A DNA stretch of 64,000 nucleotides. Origin: Fibrobacterota bacterium. GTDB lineage: Bacteria; Fibrobacterota; Fibrobacteria; UBA11236. Position 1 is the first letter of the stretch, and every line of letters begins with the position of its first letter. The stretch spans positions 24,141-88,140 of the forward strand of contig JAQBPN010000114.1 of assembly GCA_028287505.1 (NCBI GenBank), in the 5' to 3' direction. Shown one piece after another: positions 45,471 to 54,538 of this stretch. The notes beneath the pieces were generated by a model that worked only from the letters and a program-made list of their open reading frames with translations, ran no database searches and was not told where the DNA came from. The position numbers and the translations under genes were made by a program.

Positions 45471-46007
45471 TCAAGGAACGATGCGCCCCTGCGCGGGCCT
45501 GCCCTTGGCATGCCAGAAGGCCAGGTAGTCGCCGGCCTCGATGGGATGGCGGCCATGGATGGGGTGGTTGTAGAAATAGACCTGGCTCACAATCCCCTTG
45601 TCCTCATGCTCCAGGAAAACCACCGTCTCCGCGCGGATAAACTCGGACTCCATGGGCTTGGCCGGATCGAATCCCTCATACGCATCGATGACGGCATAGA
45701 AGGCTTCCGGATCCCGCAAGCGGATCAACCGGCCCCACACCTTGGGCGCATCCTCATGGGCCAGGGCCCGGTGGCGCTCATCCGCCTGGTAGCCTTCCGC
45801 CGGCCCCTCCACGTCCTCATCCTGTTGCAATGGAACCGCTCCCGGGTACTCGCCCAGATCATACAATCGCGCGTGGATGAATGCGCGCCCCAGGGAGGCG
45901 CCGGCCGCATGCATGGCCGCGTCCACGGCCTCGATGCCGGTGGTCAGCATCAGGCTTCCGTACGCGAACAGCAGATGTTTTGAGTCCGGGACTTCTGAAG
46001 AGCTCAT
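45471..46007 (-). CDS. gamma-glutamylcyclotransferase-like (AIG2) protein
   Basis: A 178-residue protein. The motif LLFAYGSLMLTTGIEAVDAAM is the glycine-rich substrate loop of the gamma-glutamylcyclotransferase fold (YGSL). A conserved acidic residue occurs in FYAVIDAYEGFDP, where the family has its catalytic Glu, and VFLEHEDKGIVSQVYFYNHPI completes the barrel. Known members release 5-oxoproline from gamma-glutamyl peptides or amines. The substrate is uncertain. It is divergent from purB with about 100 bases between them. Confidence 0.8.
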   Translation of the reverse strand: MSSSEVPDSKHLLFAYGSLMLTTGIEAVDAAMHAAGASLGRAFIHARLYDLGEYPGAVPLQQDEDVEGPAEGYQADERHRALAHEDAPKVWGRLIRLRDPEAFYAVIDAYEGFDPAKPMESEFIRAETVVFLEHEDKGIVSQVYFYNHPIHGRHPIEAGDYLAFWHAKGRPAQGRIVP

Positions 46008-46105
46008 ACCTATGAAAATAACTCAATTCCCTTGGTTTGATAGACCCCGCCCCAGGAGCTACTTTTGGGCCCGAACTACAACGATTTCAACCGGAACAGC
46101 AGCCC

Positions 46106-47545
46106 ATGACCGACTCCAAACAGTACGAAAACCCGCTCATCAAACGCTATGCCTCGGCCCGCATGGGTTTCGTCTTCTCGCCCCAGTTCAAGTTCCAGAC
46201 CTGGCGGAAGCTGTGGATCCTCCTCGCGGAAGCGGAAAAAGAGCTGGGCCTCCCCATCAGCGAGGAACAGATAGCCGATCTCAAGGCTCATGAAAAGGAC
46301 ATCAACTTCGAGGAAGCGGAGAAGCGCGAAAAGGCCGTCCGCCACGACGTGATGGCCCACGTGCACGCCTACGGCCTGCAAAGCACCAAGGCCGCCGGCA
46401 TCATCCACCTGGGCGCCACCTCCGCCTACGTCACCGACAACACCGATCTTATCCAGGCCCGCGCCGGCATGGACCTGGTCCGCCGCCGCCTCCTGCGCGT
46501 GGTGGCCGCCCTCTCCGCCTTCGCGCGCCAATACAAGGACCTGCCCACCCTAGGCTTCACGCATTTCCAGCCCGCCCAGCTCACCACCGTGGGCAAACGC
46601 GCCACCCTCTGGATCCAGGACCTGCTGCTCGACCTCGAAGAACTCGAGTTCATCGACAAAGGCCTGCCCTTCCTGGGCGTCAAAGGCACCACCGGCACCC
46701 AGGCCAGCTTTCTGGAACTCTTCGACGGCGATCATACCAAGGTCAAGGCCCTGGACGAAGCGGTCACCAGAAAGGCCGGCTTCGCCCGCAGTCTGGGAGT
46801 CTCCGGCCAGACCTACACGCGGAAGCTCGACTCGCGCGTCATGTCCCTGCTCTCGAACGTTGCGCAATCGCTCAGCAAGTTCTCCACCGATCTGCGCCTG
46901 CTGCAGCACCTCAAGGAAATCGAGGAACCCTTCGAAGCCGATCAGATCGGCTCCTCCGCCATGGCCTATAAGCGCAACCCCATGCGCGCGGAACGCATCG
47001 GCTCCCTGGGCCGCTTCGTGCAGGCCCTGGAAGGCAGCGTCGCCTTCACCGCCTCCACCCAATGGTTCGAGCGCACCCTGGACGATTCCGCCAACAAGCG
47101 CCTGGCCATTCCCCAGGCCTTTCTGGCCATCGACGCCATGCTCATCCTCGCCGAGAACATCTCCAAGAACCTGGTGGTCTATCCCAAGATGATCGAGCGC
47201 CACGTCCTGGCCGAACTCCCCTTCATGGCCACGGAGAACATCCTCATGGCCGGCGTCAAAAAGGGCGGGGACCGCCAGGACCTGCACGAAGCCATCCGCC
47301 GCCATTCCCTGGAAGCCGCCAAGCGCGTCAAGCAGGAAGGCCTCGACAACGATCTCATGGACCGCATCGCCAAGGACCCGGTGTTCGGCATGGACTCGCG
47401 GACCCTGGGCGAAGTGATGGACCCGGCAAAGTTCGTGGGCCGCTCCCCGGAGATCACGGAAGAGTTCCTCACCTGGGAAGTGGAACCGGTGTTGGCGAAG
47501 AACCCGGATTGGAAGACGCTTGATCAGGAAGACCTGCGGGTCTGA
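46106..47545 (+). CDS. purB: adenylosuccinate lyase
   Basis: A 479-residue fumarase-superfamily lyase catalysing two fumarate-releasing steps in purine synthesis (SAICAR to AICAR, adenylosuccinate to AMP). Motifs are HDVMAHVHAYGLQSTKAAGIIHLGATSAYVTDN (catalytic His), TLGFTHFQPAQLTTVGKRATLW (second His), the signature GSSAMAYKRNPMRAERIGSLGR with the catalytic Ser loop, and WFERTLDDSANKRLAIPQAFL. The length and the KGTTGTQASFLELFDGD block fit the eukaryote-like PurB branch. ATG 46106 is chosen for MTDSKQYENPL; the ribosome site is weak (AACAG). Confidence 0.93.
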   Translation: MTDSKQYENPLIKRYASARMGFVFSPQFKFQTWRKLWILLAEAEKELGLPISEEQIADLKAHEKDINFEEAEKREKAVRHDVMAHVHAYGLQSTKAAGIIHLGATSAYVTDNTDLIQARAGMDLVRRRLLRVVAALSAFARQYKDLPTLGFTHFQPAQLTTVGKRATLWIQDLLLDLEELEFIDKGLPFLGVKGTTGTQASFLELFDGDHTKVKALDEAVTRKAGFARSLGVSGQTYTRKLDSRVMSLLSNVAQSLSKFSTDLRLLQHLKEIEEPFEADQIGSSAMAYKRNPMRAERIGSLGRFVQALEGSVAFTASTQWFERTLDDSANKRLAIPQAFLAIDAMLILAENISKNLVVYPKMIERHVLAELPFMATENILMAGVKKGGDRQDLHEAIRRHSLEAAKRVKQEGLDNDLMDRIAKDPVFGMDSRTLGEVMDPAKFVGRSPEITEEFLTWEVEPVLAKNPDWKTLDQEDLRV

Positions 47546-47648
47546 GCGGAGGATATGATGGCCGCCGGCGTCAAAGCGGGCGTATTCGTCTACGAAACCC
47601 ATTTGTGCCGCAGCTTCCCGGGCGACACTCTTCCCGGATAACCCACCT

Positions 47649-47677
47649 AGCCTGGATCGTCCGGGCTATTTATATTT
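47649..47677 (+). terminator. probable terminator downstream of purB
   Basis: AGCCTGGA (47649-47656) and TCCGGGCT (47660-47667) form an 8-pair stem, with one T-G pair and a TCG loop, followed by the T-rich ATTTATATTT. It lies about 100 bases after the purB stop. The tail is not a pure T-run, so efficiency is uncertain, and the AT stretch may also be the promoter of the next gene. Confidence 0.5.
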
Positions 47678-47723
47678 CACCTTCCTGCGTCTTCGATCCT
47701 GAAACACCCCCGAAAGGAACTCC

Positions 47724-48101
47724 ATGAAGTGCCCCAAATGCAAAAGCGCGTTCACGAAAGTCGATTTCGAAGGCATCCAGATCGACCGTTGCCTGTCCTG
47801 CCACGGCATGTGGTTCGACGCCCTGGAGCTCAAGGACCTGCTCAAGAAAAAAGGCTCCGAAAAGCTCGACATCGGCGACCAGCGCAACTTCGAGAAGACC
47901 AGCCGCATCGAAGACTATGTCTGCCCCAAGGACGGTTCCCGCATGATCAAGATGGTGGACGTCAAGCAGAACCACGTCTGGTACGAATCCTGCGGCGTCT
48001 GCTACGGCATCTTCCTGGACGCCACCGAGTTCGCGGAACTCAAGGACCACTCCCTCATGGATTTGATCCGCTCCTTCCGCACGCCTGAGCGGAAAGCCTA
48101 G
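47724..48101 (+). CDS. tandem zf-TFIIB zinc-ribbon protein
   Basis: A 125-residue cytosolic protein with two zinc ribbons: MKCPKCKSAFTKVDFEGIQIDRCLSCHGMWFDALELKDLL (CxxC...CxxCxGxWFD) and DYVCPKDGSRMIKMVD with ESCGVCYGIFLDATEF, where the second ribbon has lost one Cys of its first pair (CPKDGS). This zf-TFIIB family occurs as stand-alone small proteins of unknown role, probably binding nucleic acid or protein. AAAGGAA precedes the start. Confidence 0.85.
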   Translation: MKCPKCKSAFTKVDFEGIQIDRCLSCHGMWFDALELKDLLKKKGSEKLDIGDQRNFEKTSRIEDYVCPKDGSRMIKMVDVKQNHVWYESCGVCYGIFLDATEFAELKDHSLMDLIRSFRTPERKA

Positions 48102-48113
48102 GCCGCCCTTAGG

Positions 48114-49691
48114 TCAGAGCCCGTAACGGGCGAGCTCCGCCGCCACCCGCCGCCCCTGATAGCGCGCCATCGTCAGGATGGATAGCATGGGATTGGCCCC
48201 GCATGAGGTGGGGAACACGGAAGAATCGCACACCATCAGGTTCCGCATGAAATGGGATTCCCCCCGGGAGTTCACCATGGAACGCCCCGGATCCTCTCCC
48301 ATCTTGACCGTGGCCTGGCAATGGGCGGACGTGACGGTGGTCTGGTGCGGCGTGAAGAGAAGTTCCGAACAATGCACAGCCTCCTCGCGCGAGCGGAAGC
48401 GAGGGTAAGGCAAAGGCCCCAGCCGCTCCTCCGAAGGCAACAGCACCTCTCGCGCGCCGCCCGCGAACATGGTCTCCACCCCCGTCTTCGCCGCGAACCG
48501 CATCCGCCGCTTGTCCCCTTCCGTCAGGCGATAGCGGATGGAGGCCTTACCCTTGGCCGCGTCCCATACCACGCGGTTCTCCGGATCCACCTCATCGATC
48601 AGCATTGCTCCGAAGCCCGCCAGGCTGCGGTACTTCAGCAACAGTTCGAAATGCTCCCCGCCGAAACCCGGCAGCAGCACGGACCCGTACACGGGATGGG
48701 AGAAAAGGCATTCCAGGTAGAAGCCGTGGCTGCGATGGAAATGATCCGAATAGATGGTGCCGGAAATCCCCCGGTAATTCCCGATCTCATGATCCAGCAC
48801 GCCCACGATGGGCAGGCTGGGATGCAGAATCAGCCCGCGCCCCAAGGTCCCGAACGGATCGGGATGGCCGGAACGCATCAACAGAGAAGGGGATTCCACC
48901 GCCCCGCAACACAGGATCACCAGCTTGCCCGCGAATTGGATCGGTCCTGGAGGCATCGCATTGGGCCTGGACCCGGGCGTGGTGGCCCGCACCGTTCCCA
49001 CCGCTCCCTTGACCACCATGCCCCCCTGGGTCTTGTTCCATTCCAGCCGCTCGATATCGCAGTGATGCACCAAGGTCACGCCCTTGGCCAAGGCATCGGG
49101 AATGAAGGTAACGGCCGTGCCCTGCTTGCTATCGTACGCGCAGCCCTGGGCGCAGAAACCGCATTGCCGGCACTCGCGCATGTTCAACTCGAAATGCTTG
49201 GAGGAAAACCCCATCGCGCGGCAGCCCGTTTCCAGCACGCGATTGTTCCCGTTCACCTGATCGTCCGGCGGCGTATGCACGTTGATGCGCCCGCGCACCT
49301 GGGCCAGGCAATCCGCCATGTTCAGGTCCTTGACCCCGTAATCGTCCGTCCCCGGCTGGAAGGAAAATCCCTTCACCCCGAAATCCTTTTTCCAACCCTC
49401 CCACACGTCCCGCACCGGATCGAAACACAAAGCGATGTTCACCGTGGTGCCCCCGCCCACGCACTCCCCGCCCCGCACCGGAATCGATCCATCGCTGGTC
49501 GCCCGCGCGCCGCTTCCCGCATACAACGCATTCGCGTCCCATTCCCGCTGGGTGAAAAACTCCTTCCCGAAATGGCCGCCCTTTTCCACCAAAACGATCC
49601 GCTTGCCGGTAGCTTCCGCCAAAGTGGCCGCCAGCACCCCGCCCGCCGCGCCGGAACCGATAATCAGGATATCGCACTCCACGCGCCGCAT
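48114..49691 (-). CDS. GMC-family FAD oxidoreductase with extra Cys cluster
   Basis: A 525-residue flavoprotein. The FAD-binding start is CDILIIGSGAAGGVLAATLAE (GxGxxG). GGECVGGGTTVNIALCF follows, and the C-terminal GMC block is MVCDSSVFPTSCGANPMLSILTMARYQG, with His in FTPHQTTVTSAHCQATVK. An inserted RECRQCGFCAQGCAYDSKQG (CxxCxxCxxxC) resembles a ferredoxin-type motif, as seen in the large subunit of membrane gluconate/sorbitol dehydrogenase relatives and bacterial long-chain alcohol or cholesterol-type oxidases. It is paired with the small-subunit-like gene 4 bases upstream. The substrate is an alcohol or sugar, not assignable further. Confidence 0.85.
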   Translation of the reverse strand: MRRVECDILIIGSGAAGGVLAATLAEATGKRIVLVEKGGHFGKEFFTQREWDANALYAGSGARATSDGSIPVRGGECVGGGTTVNIALCFDPVRDVWEGWKKDFGVKGFSFQPGTDDYGVKDLNMADCLAQVRGRINVHTPPDDQVNGNNRVLETGCRAMGFSSKHFELNMRECRQCGFCAQGCAYDSKQGTAVTFIPDALAKGVTLVHHCDIERLEWNKTQGGMVVKGAVGTVRATTPGSRPNAMPPGPIQFAGKLVILCCGAVESPSLLMRSGHPDPFGTLGRGLILHPSLPIVGVLDHEIGNYRGISGTIYSDHFHRSHGFYLECLFSHPVYGSVLLPGFGGEHFELLLKYRSLAGFGAMLIDEVDPENRVVWDAAKGKASIRYRLTEGDKRRMRFAAKTGVETMFAGGAREVLLPSEERLGPLPYPRFRSREEAVHCSELLFTPHQTTVTSAHCQATVKMGEDPGRSMVNSRGESHFMRNLMVCDSSVFPTSCGANPMLSILTMARYQGRRVAAELARYGL

Positions 49692-49695
49692 GGCT

Positions 49696-50376
49696 TCAGC
49701 CCCGATCCGGAAAGGGCCCCTGATACCCGATGCTCTTCCACAACTCCGGCTGCGAATACGCGGACACCATGATCACGGCCTTGGCCGTGCGGTAGAACTG
49801 CCGCTTCAACCCGAACCCGCTCTGGGACCATAGCCAGAGATATTCCTTCCGGTCCGCGGGCTTCATCTCCGTAAAGCGCACCGCCCCGATGCCCTGCTTC
49901 TTCAAAAAGAAATCCAGCAGCTTTTTGTCCTGCGCGTTTTTCTGATCCAACTGCCTCTCGACCATTTCCGGATCATTGGCCGGATACGCCTGCAAGGCCC
50001 GCCGCTCCTCATCCCGCACGGCCCCCAGCGCCTCCGGAAACAAGGATGTCTCGTCGAACAGCATCAACCCCCGCCGCATGGGCGCCAGGCGCGCCTCCTG
50101 CTCCAGGGAAAACAAGGCGTCGAACCGCGCGAACATGGCTTCCCGGGAAAGGGGAAACTGCGGATGCCCGAAGGGAAGCACGGTTTCCAACAATGCTTTG
50201 AGGACGGGTCGGTATTCATCGGGCGAAGGCTCGGCCACCAGCAGTTTCGCCAACCGGGACTTGGCCAGCAAGGGTGCGCAGCCGGACAGGCCGGCCACCG
50301 CGGCCAACCCCATGCATGTTTTCAAGAATTCGCGGCGCGCCCTATCCACGCTTACCGCATTCACCACTTCAGTCAT
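49696..50376 (-). CDS. gluconate-2-dehydrogenase subunit-3-like protein
   Basis: A 226-residue protein starting MTEVVNAVSVDRARREFLKTCMGLAAVAGLSGC. RREFLK plus the hydrophobic stretch is a Tat-type signal, and the Cys ending it could be a lipidation site. The mature helical part (PVLKALLETVLPFGHP, MPADRKEYLWLW-like region, KAVIMVSAYSQPELWKSIGYQGP) matches the small subunit that accompanies GMC dehydrogenases. Its gene precedes the GMC oxidoreductase with a 4-base gap, so the two probably form a complex exported together by Tat. Confidence 0.75.
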   Translation of the reverse strand: MTEVVNAVSVDRARREFLKTCMGLAAVAGLSGCAPLLAKSRLAKLLVAEPSPDEYRPVLKALLETVLPFGHPQFPLSREAMFARFDALFSLEQEARLAPMRRGLMLFDETSLFPEALGAVRDEERRALQAYPANDPEMVERQLDQKNAQDKKLLDFFLKKQGIGAVRFTEMKPADRKEYLWLWSQSGFGLKRQFYRTAKAVIMVSAYSQPELWKSIGYQGPFPDRG

Positions 50377-50580
50377 GGAACTTTGGACGCCGCAGGCCCT
50401 GGGCATTGTTCCTCCGGATCCGCTACCTTCGGGAGTATTTTCCCGATCCTCTTCAAATTCCCAAATCCGGTCCCGACACCACCGGTCGATGCGGAATGGG
50501 CCGGGGTCAAATCCCTACGGCCGCGCCCGCCCTGGAAATTGGTATTTTTCCCCAAGCAAATCCACGAACCGCGGTGCTCT

Positions 50581-51738
50581 ATGGAAATCGGAAAATTCGG
50601 ACTCCCGGGTAGCGGGCTCGGCAAGCAAAAAGCTCCCGAAAAAAAACCCGGCGCCTTCGGTCCGTCCCATTCCGGGCTGGGCCCGCTCCGCGGCCTTGGC
50701 GGCGGGGGCCGATCGTCCGGCGGCGGAGCGGCAGGCGCGGGAGCGTCGTCCCATGGACCCGGAGAGACAGTCTCACCGACCGGCGGATCGCTGGGCGCTT
50801 CCGCCAAAGCGGTCCCGGGACAGTCGGGCGGCTACGCGGGCGCCATCCAGAATCTCGCCGTAAAAGCGCCCGCGCTGTATAACAAGATCGCCACGCCCCA
50901 AATGCCTTTGAGCCATATGGTGCCGTGGGAAATGGATCTGCCTTCCCTGGCCATCCCCGTGGCGCCGGAAATTCCCAAGCTGCCCAAGGAAATCACCGTC
51001 ACCCTGACGCCGCGCTGGAGCAAGGACAAAGCGTTCTTCAACGATACTGTCAACGCCATCGTGGAAGCCGAGGTCCCGCCGGCCTACTCAAGTCTCACGC
51101 GCCTGGAGATCCGCCTCTACGCCCTACAGCCCGGCGGCAAGCGCGAGCTGTTGCAAAGCAAGGACGCGTCCCTATCCGGAGGCACAGCCGTCTGCGAGCT
51201 GACTTTGTTCATCCCCGCCTTCAAGGAAAACGGGGAATCGCCCAAAGCGTGCGAATACGTGTTCACGGCCAAGCATGCCCATTCCAAGGAAACGGAAAGC
51301 CCCGCCCTCAAGGCCGAGGCCCGCGCCATGGGCTGGCTGCGGCTCAAGCTGGAGCTGGCCTACCAGGGTCCGTTGGCCAATCGCAAATGCATCCTCAAGG
51401 TGGGCGGCGAAAGCCATGAGCTCACCACGGACGATAAAGGCGTGCTGTCCAAGTTCATCCCCGCCGATTCCGCCACCGCGGAAGTCACCGTGCAACCGGA
51501 TGGAACGCACCCCAAAGCCGTGAAGATGAATGTCGTCATCGAGAAGCTGGATCCGCCCGACAAACCCGAAGGCGCGCGCGATCGCCTGGACGCCATGGGC
51601 TACGGGCCCGGCGACGGACCGGACAAGCCGGACTTCCGCAAGGCCGTGGAAGAATTCCAATGCGACAACAGCCTGGACGCCACCGGCGACGTGGATGCGC
51701 CCACCCAGGGCAAACTCAAGGAAAGCTTCGGATGCTGA
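50581..51738 (+). CDS. signal-less protein with effector-type beta module and peptidoglycan-binding domain
   Basis: A 385-residue protein. Residues 1-80 are a Gly/Ser-rich linker starting MEIGKFGLPGSG. Residues 135-240 are a beta-sandwich (ITVTLTPRWSKDKAFFND, LTRLEIRLYALQPGGKRE, TLFIPAFKENGE, CEYVFTAKHAHSKETES) homologous to the module of the metallopeptidase at 10460-12211. The C-terminal 55 residues (RLDAMGYGPGDGPDKPDFRK, AVEEFQCDNSLDATGDVD) form a PG_binding_1 domain. No signal peptide and no clear ribosome site are visible. Proteins of this layout occur beside vgrG and similar genes, from which I infer a contractile-system cargo or adaptor. It overlaps the next gene by 7 bases. Confidence 0.7.
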   Translation: MEIGKFGLPGSGLGKQKAPEKKPGAFGPSHSGLGPLRGLGGGGRSSGGGAAGAGASSHGPGETVSPTGGSLGASAKAVPGQSGGYAGAIQNLAVKAPALYNKIATPQMPLSHMVPWEMDLPSLAIPVAPEIPKLPKEITVTLTPRWSKDKAFFNDTVNAIVEAEVPPAYSSLTRLEIRLYALQPGGKRELLQSKDASLSGGTAVCELTLFIPAFKENGESPKACEYVFTAKHAHSKETESPALKAEARAMGWLRLKLELAYQGPLANRKCILKVGGESHELTTDDKGVLSKFIPADSATAEVTVQPDGTHPKAVKMNVVIEKLDPPDKPEGARDRLDAMGYGPGDGPDKPDFRKAVEEFQCDNSLDATGDVDAPTQGKLKESFGC

Positions 51739-53288
51739 CTCCGGCCCGCGTGCCGCTTGCCAAGGGCAAGGAATCCAGCCGCATCCAACTGCCCCTGCGG
51801 CCCATCGCCTGCTCCCTGCTACCCGATCACCATTTCGAATTCGACTCTTCCTTCATCCGTCCGGACGCGGGCGAGAGCCTGTCCCGCCTGGCGGCCAAGC
51901 GCAAGGTCAATCCCGGCAGCCCCATCACCCTTTTCGGCCACGCGGATCCCGTGGGCCAGGACGACTACAACAAGGGCCTCAGCGACCGGCGCGTGCGCGC
52001 CGTCTACGGCCTGCTGACGCGCGACGCCTCCATCTGGGAAGACATTTTCTCCCATCCCGCCGGCAACGACAACTGGGGCCAGAAGTCCGTCCAGAACATG
52101 CTCCTTTCCGCCAAACATGATCCCGGCGCCATCGACGGCAAGTCCGGCGCCAAAACGCGCCAGGCCACCCTCGACTTCCAGAAAGAGAAAGGCCTGGCCC
52201 AGTCCGGCTGGGCCGACCTCAACACTCGCAAGGCACTCTTCGAAGCCTACATGGACGCCCTCTACGGCACGGACTTCAAGCCCCTCGATCCCGTCCAGGA
52301 CTTCCTGGCGCGCAAAGCGGACGGCAAAGGCAAAGGGGATTTCCAGGGCTGCGGCGAATTCAACCCCATCCTCATGTTCTCGCTCCAGGAAAGCAAGGAC
52401 CTGGAGAAAGACAAGCCCAAGCGTAACACGGAGAATACCCCCAACCGCCGCGTGATCGCCTACCTCTTCGAACCCGGCACCGTGGTCGATCCCAAGCTCT
52501 GGCCCTGCCCCCGCGCGGGCGAAGGCACCTCCGCTTGCAAGGCCCGCTTCTTCTCGGACGCGGCCAAGCGCCGCTCCTTCCAGGCCCAGCGCCGCCAATA
52601 CGAAAACACCCGCGACACCTTCGCCTGCCGCTTCTACGATATGCTGGCCGGGGACATGCCCTGCGAAAGCGTCGCCGGCGGCATCCCCACCACCCTCAGC
52701 ATGCGCCTCATGGATCCCCGCGGCAAGCGCATGCCCAAGGATACGCCCTTCCGCGTCCACATCGCCGGGACCACCCGGGACGGCGCCCTCGCCGAAGACG
52801 GCCTCCTGGTCATGGACGACGTGCTCCTCCGCGACGTGGATCTGGTGGAATGGGGCAAGGACTTCCTCTCCGCCGAAACGGGCCCGGACGCGTCCAGCCG
52901 CCTGCGCCAGAAAATCACCAAGGACTTCCCCCGCCATCCTTTCGTCACCGGCTTCAAGTCCAACCCGTTGGGCGCCGACACTTTCCTGTTCCAATGCCGC
53001 CCCATTCTCGATTCCCGCAACGACGAGGTCGACGATCCCACCCAGATGGACAAGCGCCTCGGCAACATGGGCTACAAGGGGGATGCCCCCGTGGACGCGC
53101 GCCTGGACACCTTCCGCATCGAGTTCCGCCTGGAAAAGGCCCCGGACGAAGGTCCCAAGGTGGGACTGCGGGACGTCCACCGCGACGGCACGGAAATTCC
53201 CGATCCCCCGCCCGGCAACGGCGATGGGGAAGCCGATATCGGCCATCCCGAAGAAGACATCCCCACCCTCGAAGATCTCCAGTCCTAG
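51732..53288 (+). CDS. OmpA-like/peptidoglycan-binding protein without signal peptide
   Basis: A 518-residue protein. Residues 25-105 are an OmpA C-terminal-like domain (HFEFDSSFIRPDAGESLSRL, SPITLFGHADPVGQDDYNKG, LSDRRVRAVYGLL), which binds diaminopimelate in peptidoglycan. Residues 120-175 are a PG_binding_1 repeat (GAIDGKSGAKTRQATLDFQK). A conserved region follows with NRRVIAYLFEPGTVVDPKLWPCPRAGEG and a Cys-rich part, typical of relatives located near type VI secretion vgrG genes. There is no signal peptide. ATG 51732 overlaps the previous stop by 7 bases and the next gene starts 13 bases after its stop, so it is the middle of a three-gene operon. Confidence 0.78.
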   Translation: MLTPARVPLAKGKESSRIQLPLRPIACSLLPDHHFEFDSSFIRPDAGESLSRLAAKRKVNPGSPITLFGHADPVGQDDYNKGLSDRRVRAVYGLLTRDASIWEDIFSHPAGNDNWGQKSVQNMLLSAKHDPGAIDGKSGAKTRQATLDFQKEKGLAQSGWADLNTRKALFEAYMDALYGTDFKPLDPVQDFLARKADGKGKGDFQGCGEFNPILMFSLQESKDLEKDKPKRNTENTPNRRVIAYLFEPGTVVDPKLWPCPRAGEGTSACKARFFSDAAKRRSFQAQRRQYENTRDTFACRFYDMLAGDMPCESVAGGIPTTLSMRLMDPRGKRMPKDTPFRVHIAGTTRDGALAEDGLLVMDDVLLRDVDLVEWGKDFLSAETGPDASSRLRQKITKDFPRHPFVTGFKSNPLGADTFLFQCRPILDSRNDEVDDPTQMDKRLGNMGYKGDAPVDARLDTFRIEFRLEKAPDEGPKVGLRDVHRDGTEIPDPPPGNGDGEADIGHPEEDIPTLEDLQS

Positions 53289-53301
53289 GAACCCGAACGT
53301 C

Positions 53302-54492
53302 ATGGCCGATCCCGCCGCCCCTCCCCAAGCCACGGCCACCGCGGTCCCGCCGGCCTTCATCACCGACCTCACCGAAACCGGCGAGATCGATTGGACCGAC
53401 CGCAAGGTGAAGCTGTTCGATATGTCCTTCTTGGGCAAACGCTTCGGGACCAACAAGGATTTCCCCGCCAACGGCATCAATAAGGATTTGGCCCAACGTC
53501 TGGTGCGCGCCCAGACCGCCCTCTACGCCCTCGCCTACCAGGACAAGGTGGACGATCTCGCCGCAGCGGGGCAACCCGCCCCCGCCGCTCTCACCGAAGC
53601 CGAATTCCGCGTCTGGTGCTGGACCGGCCAGCAACCCGGCGACGTCAACCAGGTGGCGCAGGTCGATCTCCACGTGGGCATCAAGGACAAGAAGAATCCC
53701 AACAGCAAGCATGCCAGCGGCTCCGCCCTGGACATCAACGTCTTCGCCAACCCCTACATGCCCGTGCGGGACGGCAGCGGCACCCTGGGCGGCGAAATCC
53801 ACAGCTCTCCCAAGGACGCCGCCAAGAAACCCATCTTCGACGCCCCCACCCTGCGCAAACTCCACGAAGACAAGCTCTGGCGCCCCGCCATGGTCATCTT
53901 CGATCGCGCCAGCATGCTTTACGAAGGCGTCCCCGCGGACCTGCACCCGGACCTCAACGGCGCCAACGCCGCCGACATGTACAAGCGCTTCCGCACCGCC
54001 AGCTATTGCATCGAATCCTATTTCCGCTTCGCCTTCAACCCCGTCCGCTCCAAGATCAACCCGCTCCAGAAAACCTTCGCCGAATTCAAGACCGAAATCC
54101 TCAACGAACTCTCGGACGGGTTCATCGATCCCAAAGCCGTCCACATCGACGGTACGCCCCTCGTGCCCGCCATCAGCGGCCCCAATCCGGACCCCACGCT
54201 CCAGGCCTTCTACGATCAGATCGTCGCCGACTACGCCTTCTTCAAGATGCCCATCGTCTCCGGAAGCGTCGTCATCGGCGCGGACGGATCCGTCTCCCTC
54301 CCCGGCAATGCCCAACGGGATCCATGCAACGCCGTCTTCAATGTCCGTCAGGAAGTATTCATGGAAATGGTCAAGATCCAGAAGCTCCGTTGGGGTGGAA
54401 CCATGTTCGGCAAGGACAGCGGGGACACCATGCACTTCGACCTGAACGGCCACTTCATCGACGGCGAACAAGTCCCCTTCAAAAAAACGTAA
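53302..54492 (+). CDS. M15-type (VanY/endolysin-like) peptidase without signal peptide
   Basis: A 396-residue protein. The zinc site of peptidase family M15 is recognisable: NSKHASGSALDIN (His137, Asp144 of SxHxxGxAxD) and, at the C-terminus, WGGTMFGKDSGDTMHFDL with the third zinc ligand His378 and the WGG motif. M15 enzymes cut D-Ala-D-Ala or L-Ala-D-Glu bonds in peptidoglycan. The spacing between motifs is about 220 residues, longer than usual because of an insert (FDRASMLYEGVPADLHPDLNG and following). There is no signal peptide. With the two preceding genes it forms an operon suited to attack on cell walls. Its immunity gene is not evident. Confidence 0.8.
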   Translation: MADPAAPPQATATAVPPAFITDLTETGEIDWTDRKVKLFDMSFLGKRFGTNKDFPANGINKDLAQRLVRAQTALYALAYQDKVDDLAAAGQPAPAALTEAEFRVWCWTGQQPGDVNQVAQVDLHVGIKDKKNPNSKHASGSALDINVFANPYMPVRDGSGTLGGEIHSSPKDAAKKPIFDAPTLRKLHEDKLWRPAMVIFDRASMLYEGVPADLHPDLNGANAADMYKRFRTASYCIESYFRFAFNPVRSKINPLQKTFAEFKTEILNELSDGFIDPKAVHIDGTPLVPAISGPNPDPTLQAFYDQIVADYAFFKMPIVSGSVVIGADGSVSLPGNAQRDPCNAVFNVRQEVFMEMVKIQKLRWGGTMFGKDSGDTMHFDLNGHFIDGEQVPFKKT

Positions 54493-54517
54493 AGGATCCG
54501 GACGGGCGTCCGGATCC
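54481..54517 (-). terminator. rho-independent terminator for the minus-strand CBM gene
   Basis: A perfect 10-pair stem, GGATCCGGAC (54494-54503) and GTCCGGATCC (54508-54517), has a 4-base loop. On the minus strand it is followed by TTTACGTTTTTTT, the T-tract being complementary to the A-run in the last codons of the M15 gene. It would end the minus-strand gene at 54539. On the plus strand the T-tract is missing. Confidence 0.8.
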
Positions 54518-54538
54518 CCTCCGCGCCATCAGGTCACC

